From the NCBI RefSeq assembly GCF_013155265.1, contig NZ_JABJXU010000010.1:54339-118338 (forward strand): a DNA stretch of 64,000 nt, in the 5' to 3' direction. This DNA comes from Enterococcus sp. MMGLQ5-1. Lineage in GTDB: Bacteria > Bacillota > Bacilli > Lactobacillales > Streptococcaceae. Position 1 is the stretch's first letter. Every line of letters begins with the position of its first letter. Of the stretch, positions 52,973-60,733 are shown in pieces. A program made the translations under genes and the position numbers. The notes under the pieces are model-generated. The model ran no database searches and was not told the origin of the DNA. It worked only from the letters and a program-made list of their open reading frames with translations.

Positions 52973-55321
52973 ATGTTATCAATTCGCTTAAAAAGAATTA
53001 AACGCAGAATGTTTGAAGAGGAGTTTGTTGAGCCGGGAACGTGGTATTTTAAGGATACAAATATTGTAACCGATGAGAATCGTGATGAGCCGTTAGTTGT
53101 TAGAAAGGGGATGGCATCTCGTTATATTGGGGAACATTTACCAGCCTATATTAAGCTAGATGAGCTCATTGTTGGTAATCCAAATATGAATAGTGTGGGC
53201 TTTGGATCGGTCTTGCCAATCTATGCGACTGAAGAAGAAGAAAGAAAGGCAGAAAACTACAAGTTAAATGAGAAGTCTGTTTGGGGACATCATCCACCTA
53301 AATGGGATAAGGTATTAAAAGTTGGTTTTAAAGGCATTATCGAAGAAATCAATGAAAAACTTTTTGTTGAGCTTGAAAGGGAAACGCCAGATCAGGAAGC
53401 AATTAATGAGTATCGGGCGATGCTAATTGCAATTGAGGGGGTACTTTCGTTTGCCAAGCGTCATTCAGATGCTGCGCTTAAAATGAGTCTTGAGGAAGCT
53501 GATGAAACGCGTCGTAAAGAACTATTTGAAATTTATAAGGTGACCAGTAAAGTGCCTTATTTACCAGCAGAAACCTTCCATGAGGCCCTGCAAGCCTACT
53601 GGTTTACCTATTGCTTAGTTAATAGTGGTGGTGAATTTGTACCGCTAGGCCGTACCGATCAAATTGTGTATCCATACTATGAAGCGGATATTAATGCAGG
53701 TAGAATCACTGATGAGGAAGCAACCGATTTAATTGGCTCATTCTTAGCGAAATGTAATGAGCGTATCTGTACAGATACTAAAAAATGGGAAAATCATTAT
53801 GATTACGGTTTATTCTCACAAGGCGTACCACCACAATTTGGCTCAAGTATGGAAGAAAGCGGTGGTCATGAGGCCGGTGGTTACGATATTCGTGGATTAG
53901 GCTGGCAGGACCATGAGGATGATGATAGTGAAGCAAACTTTAATTTTGGACAGTCCGGTAATGACTGGTTGATGAATATGATTGTTGGTGGCTTACGCCC
54001 AGACGGCGAGGACGGCACGACAAAGGTTACCAGTGAAATGGTTCGCTTGCGCTTTGAAATGGACTTATTAATGCCAACCTTATCAGCGCGTGTTTCTTCT
54101 AAAACACCTGATTGGTTCTGGGAGCAGCTTGCTGAATGCTTGAAAAAAAGTGACGGTGAACCGGCTATCTACAATGATGATGCCATTATTCCGGGCTTTG
54201 TAGAGCTAGGTATTCCTTTGGAGGATGCCCGCGATTATAGTAATGATGGCTGCTGGGAATGCTTGATTCCAGGTAAGAGTCACTTTACCTATGCACATGT
54301 TATGAATACGCGTGCTTTAGAATGGGTATTTACGCAAGGTACTACCTTATTAACTGGTGACCAAGAAGGCTTGGATCTAGGACCAGTATCACAATATGAA
54401 ACCTATGAAGCTTTTTATCAAGCGTATTGCAAGCAAGTCAATTCACAAATAGATGAGCAGATTGAAAAACGTTTAGAAAATCTTGGTTTGTCTAAAATGA
54501 TTGCACCAGATCCTTTAATTTCAACTATTTTTGAGGGTTGTATTGAAAAGGGACGCGATTTAACGGATGTCAACACAGTGCCTTATACCTTCCATTTACC
54601 ATTGATTACAGGACTTTCTAATGTTGTTGATTCACTTGCAGCAATTAAGAAATTAGTCTTTGAGGATCAGGACGCAACTTTAGAAGACTTTAAAAACGCG
54701 ATTGAAAATAACTGGGTCGGTTATGAGGATTTACAATTAAAGGCAAGCAACCGTGTACCTAAATTTGGTAATGATGATGATTATGTGGATGAAATTTTAA
54801 CTGATGTGATGAAGGATTTTGAAGAATATGTTGTTTCGTGGCGCACTAAACAAGATAAACTATTATTGCCATGTGGCATTGGTACCTTTGAAAATTATTC
54901 AGCATTAGGGCGTAATCTCTCTGCAACTGCTGACGGCAGATATTCTGGTGAACCATTAGCGCCTAACTATTCACCAACTGCTGGTGTTGATGTTGAAGGT
55001 ACGACTGCGGTGATCAAGAGTGCAACTAAACCTGATTTATTACGTTATTTCTGTGGCTGTCCAATGGACCTTTCGTTGAATTCAAATGATTTTAGCGGTG
55101 AAATTGGTACGATGAGAATGAAAGGCGTACTTCGTTCATTCTGTGATCTTGGTGGTCAGATTGGTACATTTACAACAACTAGCATTGAAGAATTAGAGGA
55201 TGCAAGAATTCATCCAGAAAATCATAAAGATCTTAAGGTTCGCATGGGTGGCTTATCTGCTTACTTTATTGCTATGGCGCCAAAACAGCAAGAAAATGTG
55301 ATTCAACGTTTTAGTAGATAA
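52973..55321 (+). CDS. Glycyl radical enzyme, eliminase/dehydratase type
   Basis: Radical enzyme of 782 residues in the PFL-like superfamily. The thiyl cysteine and acid/base glutamate are in GCWEC (Cys427, Glu429), the GCxE arrangement of dehydratases and C-X lyases rather than the adjacent cysteines of pyruvate formate-lyase. The radical glycine is probably Gly760 in VRMGGLSAYF, where the usual Tyr/Phe after glycine is Leu. TGGAGG precedes the ATG. The activase gene follows after 20 bp. No microcompartment genes are present. Candidate reactions are dehydration of a 1,2-diol or C-S/C-N/C-O elimination; the sequence does not fit a characterised class I can name. Confidence 0.87.
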   Translation: MLSIRLKRIKRRMFEEEFVEPGTWYFKDTNIVTDENRDEPLVVRKGMASRYIGEHLPAYIKLDELIVGNPNMNSVGFGSVLPIYATEEEERKAENYKLNEKSVWGHHPPKWDKVLKVGFKGIIEEINEKLFVELERETPDQEAINEYRAMLIAIEGVLSFAKRHSDAALKMSLEEADETRRKELFEIYKVTSKVPYLPAETFHEALQAYWFTYCLVNSGGEFVPLGRTDQIVYPYYEADINAGRITDEEATDLIGSFLAKCNERICTDTKKWENHYDYGLFSQGVPPQFGSSMEESGGHEAGGYDIRGLGWQDHEDDDSEANFNFGQSGNDWLMNMIVGGLRPDGEDGTTKVTSEMVRLRFEMDLLMPTLSARVSSKTPDWFWEQLAECLKKSDGEPAIYNDDAIIPGFVELGIPLEDARDYSNDGCWECLIPGKSHFTYAHVMNTRALEWVFTQGTTLLTGDQEGLDLGPVSQYETYEAFYQAYCKQVNSQIDEQIEKRLENLGLSKMIAPDPLISTIFEGCIEKGRDLTDVNTVPYTFHLPLITGLSNVVDSLAAIKKLVFEDQDATLEDFKNAIENNWVGYEDLQLKASNRVPKFGNDDDYVDEILTDVMKDFEEYVVSWRTKQDKLLLPCGIGTFENYSALGRNLSATADGRYSGEPLAPNYSPTAGVDVEGTTAVIKSATKPDLLRYFCGCPMDLSLNSNDFSGEIGTMRMKGVLRSFCDLGGQIGTFTTTSIEELEDARIHPENHKDLKVRMGGLSAYFIAMAPKQQENVIQRFSR

Positions 55322-55341
55322 TCGGAATAGGAGGATGTTTT

Positions 55342-56316
55342 GTGAAAAGTGAATTAAGTGCATTTGTAGCAAATATCCAAAAGGGTTGTATTCATGATGG
55401 ACCGGGTCTAAGAACGACAGTTTTTTTAATGGGGTGTCCTCTGCGCTGTAAATGGTGCCAAAATCCAGAGAATTTGAGAGATAAATCAGTGTTACTTTAT
55501 GCCGCTGATGAATGCAGGCATTGTGGTGCTTGTGTTGATGTTTGTCCTAAAGGTTGTATTACAGCAGACAAAGTGACTGGGAAAATCATTTTTGATCGAA
55601 CGAACTGCGATGATTGTGGTGCCTGTGCCAAGGTTTGTTTGGTGGGTGCACGTAAGATGTGTGGCCGGCGGATGACTGCGGAAGCGTTATTTGAAGAGGT
55701 TATGAAAGATGAGGTCTTTTTCAGAAATACCAATGGTGGCATTACGATTAGTGGTGGTGAACCGACCGTTCATATTGCCTATCTAAAAGCCGTTTTTCAA
55801 AAGTTTCAAGCAATTGGTATTTCTACAGCACTCGAAACAAGTGGTTATTGTAATACAAAATCATTGGTTGAATTAATACCGTTTGTTGATGTCTTTCTAT
55901 TTGATTTTAAGGCTGATACAGAATTGGTTCATCGTGAAGCAACTGGTGTATCTAATCGATTAATTAAGCGTAACCTGCAAACTGTAATTGATTCTGGAAC
56001 ACGAATCGTTATCCGGATTCCTTTAATTCCAAGTGTCAATGACGGAGAAGAATTCACCAAAATGATGAATTATTTATCAACATTAGACTTTGGTGGTGAA
56101 ATTAACATTTTACCATTTCATCAGTTTGGGATGACAAAATATGAATTGGTTGATGAGGACTATGAGCTAGAAACGATGGAAGAATGTAGCAAAGAGACGG
56201 CAGATTATTATAAAAGCATTGCCGAATCCTATGGCTTTAGCGTTGATGTAGGTGGTTCAAATATTGCAGCAAAGGTCGGTGTTTCTAACACGACGGTTAA
56301 TAAAATTTGCTATTGA
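55342..56316 (+). CDS. Glycyl radical enzyme activase (radical SAM)
   Basis: Radical SAM enzyme of 324 residues that installs the glycyl radical on the upstream enzyme. CPLRCKWC supplies the SAM-cluster cysteines 32, 36 and 39. A ferredoxin insert follows with two four-cysteine sets (58, 61, 64, 68 and 89, 92, 95, 99), as in activases of dehydratase-type GREs and unlike the shorter PflA. GGGITISGGEPT is the GGE SAM-binding motif. Start codon GTG behind AGGAGG. Last gene of the operon. Confidence 0.92.
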   Translation: MKSELSAFVANIQKGCIHDGPGLRTTVFLMGCPLRCKWCQNPENLRDKSVLLYAADECRHCGACVDVCPKGCITADKVTGKIIFDRTNCDDCGACAKVCLVGARKMCGRRMTAEALFEEVMKDEVFFRNTNGGITISGGEPTVHIAYLKAVFQKFQAIGISTALETSGYCNTKSLVELIPFVDVFLFDFKADTELVHREATGVSNRLIKRNLQTVIDSGTRIVIRIPLIPSVNDGEEFTKMMNYLSTLDFGGEINILPFHQFGMTKYELVDEDYELETMEECSKETADYYKSIAESYGFSVDVGGSNIAAKVGVSNTTVNKICY

Positions 56317-56378
56317 TATTTTTGTAAAAAAGGCGTTTAGAGATGTAAAAATGGGTATTAAATTGATTCGATAGGAAG

Positions 56379-56453
56379 GTGAGAAACAAGCTAAGTTTGC
56401 ATTTATTGACTTTGGTAATTTTTTTCAAAGTGCGAGCTGTACTTGTTTCTCGC
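56379..56453. repeat. Long imperfect hairpin repeat
   Basis: GTGAGAAACAAG and CTTGTTTCTCGC (one mismatch) bound about 75 bp; internal AGCT and ACTTTG/CAAAGT pairs continue the stem. Non-coding, between the activase gene and the GntR gene. MITE-like or a large terminator without a clear T run. Confidence 0.5.
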
Positions 56454-56522
56454 TTTATTATTTTATATAACAGGCTAGACGGAAAACGATTTAAAATCTT
56501 TATAGTGCTATTTTTATATTGT

Positions 56523-56592
56523 GCTTTTCTGGCGTGTAAAGCCTGTGATTCGAAAATATTAAATAAAGAGGGGTGGACTGATGTCAAGCCCC
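56523..56592. repeat. Composite hairpin repeat, copy E
   Basis: A block beginning CTTTTCTGGCGTGTAAAGCC aligns with the block of copy C, followed by GGGGTGGAC, TGAT, GTCAAGCCCC, a degenerate form of the GGGTTGGGAC hairpin. Same order and spacing as copy C. Confidence 0.5.
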
Positions 56593-56627
56593 TTTTATGA
56601 TAACTGAATACAAAGACAATATTTAAA

Positions 56628-56639
56628 ATTGTATCCATA
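56628..56639. promoter_or_regulatory. Weak GntR-type operator candidate before the gntR gene
   Basis: ATTGTATCCATA matches the ATTGTATACAAT sites at 9 of 12 positions, about 100 bp upstream of the GntR gene. It could mediate autoregulation; the match is imperfect. Confidence 0.25.
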
Positions 56640-56740
56640 AATATTGGTTTGTATTTAAATTGCAAAATAATATTTTATTAAGTATAATATTATAATAATT
56701 ACTTATCTATGAAAAATATTAAAAAAAGTAAGGAGGAGTT

Positions 56741-57478
56741 ATGGTAAAAGGTAAGAAGGCTTCAAGCGAGGAAAGCTATGAACACCTATTAAATATGATT
56801 TTGACTAAGAAAATTATGCCTGGAGAGCGCATTCCTGAATTAAAAATTGCTGAGCAGTTAAATGTGAGTAGAACACCAGTGAGGGATGCGATGAAGCGAT
56901 TGGAAAATGAAGGCTTAATTGAAATATTTCCAAAGCGCTTTGCGCAGGTCAAGGATTATTCAATCAAAGAGATACAAAATATTGGAGCAGTACGTTTAGC
57001 CTTGGATACCTTGGCGGTGCGTTTGGCCTCGTTACATGGCAGTCAGCTTGATTTTATTAAGATGCTGGATCTGGCGAAGGCATGTGAGCGTGCTTCAATT
57101 GATGGTGATTTATTGCTAAGAAGTCAAGCGGACTGTGATTTTCATTTGGCCTTATCGAATATAAGTAAAAATTCTAGCTTGGTAAAAATTCAAAAAAGCT
57201 TGTACTTAAGCATTCAATTTATCATGATTCATCATCCAAATCCAAATAGTGATGAAAAAAGACAATTAAAGCAGCATTATGAATTAGTTCAAGCACTCTC
57301 AGATCATAAAGAGAGTGAAGCGATTGCTATTATTACAGATCACCTAGCTTCCTTCTATGCGCTTGGTAGCGACTTTCCTCCGGGTTTCTTTTTAAATCAA
57401 TCTATTAATCCGATTGAACAAGCGATTGCTTGGGAAGAATCTGAAACTGGTGAAAAAATACTGAAGCTGGATAAATAA
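56741..57478 (+). CDS. GntR-family regulator, FCD (FadR) subfamily
   Basis: Regulator of 245 residues with an N-terminal winged helix (ILTKKIMPGERIPELKIAEQ, then LNVSRTPVRDAMKRLENEGL) and a helical FCD ligand domain with metal-ligand type residues in DFHLALSN. FCD regulators usually sense organic or sugar acids and bind TGTATACA-like palindromes, which is the motif found at four promoters in 43403-50214; it is therefore the best candidate for their regulator. AAGGAGG precedes the ATG. Transcribed alone with a strong terminator. Confidence 0.88.
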   Translation: MVKGKKASSEESYEHLLNMILTKKIMPGERIPELKIAEQLNVSRTPVRDAMKRLENEGLIEIFPKRFAQVKDYSIKEIQNIGAVRLALDTLAVRLASLHGSQLDFIKMLDLAKACERASIDGDLLLRSQADCDFHLALSNISKNSSLVKIQKSLYLSIQFIMIHHPNPNSDEKRQLKQHYELVQALSDHKESEAIAIITDHLASFYALGSDFPPGFFLNQSINPIEQAIAWEESETGEKILKLDK

Positions 57479-57522
57479 TAAAACACTAAGAAACGATATT
57501 GATGGTTTCTTAGTGTTTTATT
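57477..57522. terminator. Strong, probably bidirectional terminator between gntR and pgsA
   Basis: Eighteen perfectly paired bases (AATAAAACACTAAGAAAC and its complement) around a 10-nt loop, A-rich on one side and T-rich on the other. It starts within the gntR stop codon and lies 49 bp beyond the pgsA stop. Confidence 0.85.
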
Positions 57523-57570
57523 GTATGGAATTTAGATGTTTATGCTTATCAGTCTGGATGGTTGATGGAG

Positions 57571-58155
57571 TTAATCGGCATTTTTAAAAACATCGATATT
57601 TTTAGCGAAGTAATCATAGCCAGAGTAAATTGTAAAAATCAAACAAAGATATAAAAGAATTAAATCAATTCTGATTGTGCCGAATGGTATGTTATTCAAT
57701 AACAAGAAAATAATGGCAAACATTTGTGTTGCAGTTTTGATTTTTCCTGGCCAGGCTGCTGCTAAAACAGCACCATTTTGTTCAACAATCAATAGCCTCA
57801 AGCCAGTCACTGCTAATTCTCGACAGATAATGATTGCGATAACCCAAGCAGGCGCCTTTTCTAAGGGAACTAGAAAAATAAATGCAGTCATCACTAGCAT
57901 TTTATCAGCTAGTGGATCAGCAAATTTACCAAAATTTGATACGATATGCCAGCGTCGCGCCAGAAAACCATCAAGCCAGTCGGTAAAGCTCGCAATTGCA
58001 AAAATTATTGTTGCGATTAATTGTGCAATTGGTAAATCGATGTTTCCAAATGTCAATGTGCCTAAATTAAACGGAATACTAAGAAAAATGATGAAAACAG
58101 GGATTAAAAAGATTCTTAGCATGGTTAGCTGGTTAGGCAAATTATTTTTTTTCAA
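57571..58155 (-). CDS. pgsA: CDP-diacylglycerol-glycerol-3-phosphate 3-phosphatidyltransferase
   Basis: Makes phosphatidylglycerol phosphate, the first step to phosphatidylglycerol. The 194-residue membrane enzyme has the CDP-alcohol phosphotransferase signature in DWLDGFLARR continuing to GKFADPLADK (conserved aspartates intact) and about four to five membrane segments. The start codon is TTG with AAAGGAG 6 nt upstream. It follows rodZ by 28 bp, the usual Firmicutes order; the cinA-recA genes that often follow are not here. Confidence 0.94.
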   Translation of the reverse strand: MKKNNLPNQLTMLRIFLIPVFIIFLSIPFNLGTLTFGNIDLPIAQLIATIIFAIASFTDWLDGFLARRWHIVSNFGKFADPLADKMLVMTAFIFLVPLEKAPAWVIAIIICRELAVTGLRLLIVEQNGAVLAAAWPGKIKTATQMFAIIFLLLNNIPFGTIRIDLILLYLCLIFTIYSGYDYFAKNIDVFKNAD

Positions 58156-58183
58156 GACAAACTCCTTTGAATTTCGTAATTTA

Positions 58184-59164
58184 TTATGATTTATAAGAAA
58201 TATTGATTACTAGATAGACAACAGTATTAGTCGTGCTAGTTAAATCGATGGCTTGACCATTTAAGGTAACAGCGATATTTGGTTTGTTTCCGATTGTCAC
58301 CTTAACGGATTGGTTTGTATTACTTAATGTTGCCTCTTGAGTCATTCCGCCTGCTTCGCCGTTGCCGATGACATTACCATTTGTTCCAGTATATCCTAAT
58401 AAATTAGCTTGTGTTGTATTATCTAGAATACTTACCCAGCTTCTGCCTGTATCTGATGCGGTAATGGTTAGCTTTGCAGGCTCTGTTACATCAGTCGCTG
58501 TAACAGTAATTGTATTACTTTCAGTACTTGCGATTTTAATTTGGTTCTCCTTAACAGCTTCTTCTGAAGACGAAGCTGCAGTTGAAGCAGATGAGCTAGC
58601 TTGGCTTTGCGTTGATGACTCTGAAGATGAAACAACTGAATAGCTACTATTTGAAGTATCATTGCCGCTATTTTGCTGAACGACAACTAAAATCACAACT
58701 GCGATAATGACAATTGCAAATAAGCTTAAGATAATGGCTGGTAAATGATCAAGCCATGACCTTGGATGCCTAGTTACACGAGAAGGCTGTTTTTTACTCT
58801 GCTTTTCAGCTGCTATTTCTATATTATCGTGATCAATCTGCTTTTCTACCATTCCTGCGTCGTTAATTTTTTTTTCGCTTGGTATTTGAATTGCTTTATC
58901 AGATTGATTGGCTTCAGCCTCAAGATCAACTAAATCTTCATTAGTGAATGCGTCAACTAGGGGTGCATCTGGAATGCTTAAAGCTCTAGCGTATTGGCGA
59001 ATAAATGCACGTGTATAAAAAGCGCTAGGCAGCAAATCAAACTGATCATTTTCGATTAATTGTAAATATCTTTTTTGGACCTTCGATTTTTGTTGAATAT
59101 CATCTAGTGTTAGATTTTGTCTTTTTCTTTCTGATTTTAATACTTCGCCTATTGTATGTTGCAT
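58184..59164 (-). CDS. rodZ: RodZ-like membrane protein (YmfM)
   Basis: Cell-shape protein of 326 residues linking the membrane to the elongation machinery. The N-terminal Xre-type helix-turn-helix (LTLDDIQQKSKVQKRYLQLI) and AFIRQYARAL lie in the cytoplasm; one membrane segment spans about residues 142-165; a serine-rich linker (about residues 170-205) leads to a beta-rich DUF4115-type domain outside. AGAGGAGA precedes the ATG. Conserved neighbour of pgsA and of the M16 peptidases. Confidence 0.88.
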   Translation of the reverse strand: MQHTIGEVLKSERKRQNLTLDDIQQKSKVQKRYLQLIENDQFDLLPSAFYTRAFIRQYARALSIPDAPLVDAFTNEDLVDLEAEANQSDKAIQIPSEKKINDAGMVEKQIDHDNIEIAAEKQSKKQPSRVTRHPRSWLDHLPAIILSLFAIVIIAVVILVVVQQNSGNDTSNSSYSVVSSSESSTQSQASSSASTAASSSEEAVKENQIKIASTESNTITVTATDVTEPAKLTITASDTGRSWVSILDNTTQANLLGYTGTNGNVIGNGEAGGMTQEATLSNTNQSVKVTIGNKPNIAVTLNGQAIDLTSTTNTVVYLVINISYKS

Positions 59165-59419
59165 CGTAATTCTCCTCTTTATCTTTACAAAATTATTTCA
59201 AAATATGTCAATATTATGACAGGGTCACGATTCGAGCCGTGCATTCTAAATATAGCATAGATTTAGTATAAATCATAATATAATTGGATAATATCAGACA
59301 TTTTAACGAAAAATTAAGATTTTTAAGGAAAATGTAATTGAAATGAAATATTATTTGTAACAAAAAATAAATACTTTAGAAATCTTTTTGTCATAAAAGA
59401 GTAGAGAATATTACAATGG

Positions 59420-60733
59420 TCAATCATTAGTAGCTTCTGAAATATTTTCAGGCATAATGGTGAAAACAGATTTTTCTGCCGTAATCAAAAATTGCTCAAA
59501 ATATCCTGTTACCATTTCTAAATCAATCGAATTAATGACTTCGGGTAAATCGAAAATAGTTTTTTCACCGAATAGATTCTGTGAAAATTGATTGGCAATG
59601 TATTCAAGAGAATTAAGCGAAGCGATTGTTTTGCCAATTGTTTTCTTCTTAATGATATTTAAATGATAGTCAGTCCAATCCGCTGAATTTTGAAATTTAA
59701 AAATCATTTTTTCAAGTATTTCAGCTAGCTTTGCTGGTGAATTTGTATCAGAGTAAATTTCAATAAAATGAAAGGTTCGATCCAAATTGAAGCCGGCATC
59801 AAACGAATCATCAATTAGTGCTTTTTGATATAATCTTTGATAATTTGCTGAACTTTCAGAAAAAAGTAATTGCAAAGCGAAGGTCAAGGATAGCTTATAG
59901 TCTAGTAAGTTTTCGGGGGAAAGATGCGATAAAGCGTCATTACCCTTAAAACCGATAATCATTTTTGGTTGTGCAACTGACATTTGGTAGCTGCTAGACT
60001 GAATTACTTTTTGCTTAGAGACTGGAGCGATTCGTTTTATTTCTGCTGGTTTTGGGAGTTTTTTTGAGAATTGATTAATTTCAATATATTTCATCATTTC
60101 CTCGGGAATAAAAGGCCCTGTGATAAACAAAGTCATATTGCTAGGCTGATAAAATGTTTCATAGCAGGTATAAAGATCATTTACTGAAATATTTGTGATG
60201 CTCTCTACAGATCCAGCAATATCAACGCTTAATGGCTGGTTAGGATATAAATTTTTCAATAGACCGAAAAATAAACACCAATTTGGGTCATCAAGATACA
60301 TCTGGATTTCTTGTTTGATGATTCCCTTTTCCTTTTCAATTGAAGCCTTTGAAAAATAGGGTGTTTGTACAAAATCCAGTAATAATTCAATGCTTTGGTA
60401 GCTGTTTTCAATTGTAGAAAAAAGATAGCTTGTTTTGGTGAAGCTTGTAAAGGCGTTGCTAGAGGCGCCGAGATTGGAAAATAAATCAAAAGCGTCATAA
60501 TTTTCTTTTTCAAAAAGCTTGTGCTCCAAAAAGTGAGCCACGCCATCAGGAGCTCTGAATGGTTTTGTTTGATTGATTGGAATAAACGAGGTGTCAATTG
60601 AACCATAATCCGTTGTGAAAAGTGCATAGGTTTTATGGAAATCGGATTTTGGTAGTAAGAACACTTGAAGGCCATTGAACAGGGTTTTACTATAAATTGA
60701 TTCGTTTAAATTTGAGTAGGTCTTTTTTTTCAA
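59420..60733 (-). CDS. M16 family metallopeptidase, catalytic-type subunit (YmfH-like)
   Basis: Insulinase-like zinc peptidase of 437 residues. The inverted zinc motif HxxEH is intact (His67, Glu70, His71 in HFLEH). The start is TTG, overlapping the upstream partner gene stop as TTGA, so the two are translationally coupled and probably form a heterodimer, with this subunit supplying catalysis. The physiological substrate is unknown. It is separated from rodZ by 255 bp containing a rodZ promoter candidate and no gene. Confidence 0.87.
   Translation of the reverse strand: MKKKTYSNLNESIYSKTLFNGLQVFLLPKSDFHKTYALFTTDYGSIDTSFIPINQTKPFRAPDGVAHFLEHKLFEKENYDAFDLFSNLGASSNAFTSFTKTSYLFSTIENSYQSIELLLDFVQTPYFSKASIEKEKGIIKQEIQMYLDDPNWCLFFGLLKNLYPNQPLSVDIAGSVESITNISVNDLYTCYETFYQPSNMTLFITGPFIPEEMMKYIEINQFSKKLPKPAEIKRIAPVSKQKVIQSSSYQMSVAQPKMIIGFKGNDALSHLSPENLLDYKLSLTFALQLLFSESSANYQRLYQKALIDDSFDAGFNLDRTFHFIEIYSDTNSPAKLAEILEKMIFKFQNSADWTDYHLNIIKKKTIGKTIASLNSLEYIANQFSQNLFGEKTIFDLPEVINSIDLEMVTGYFEQFLITAEKSVFTIMPENISEATND

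Noticed and set aside
52973..56316. Calling the GRE pyruvate formate-lyase with its activase PflA
   Set aside because: The adjacent-cysteine motif of formate-lyase is absent (GCxE instead), and the activase has a two-cluster ferredoxin insert.
41303..57478. Naming the region a sulfoquinovose or dihydroxypropanesulfonate pathway
   Set aside because: No sulfoquinovosidase, isomerase, sulfite-handling or TauE-type exporter gene was found; the enzyme mix alone does not prove a sulfonate substrate.
57677..58189. 170-codon plus-strand frame opposite pgsA
   Set aside because: Antisense shadow of pgsA, whose catalytic motif is intact.
59218..59250. tRNA-like T-loop sequence (ATTCGAGC region) before rodZ
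   Set aside because: Stem lengths do not fit a T-arm and no acceptor, D or anticodon arms were found on either strand.
60256..60675. 139-codon minus-strand frame inside the YmfH-like gene
   Set aside because: Alternative frame of the peptidase gene, without start signals; HxxEH is in the main frame.
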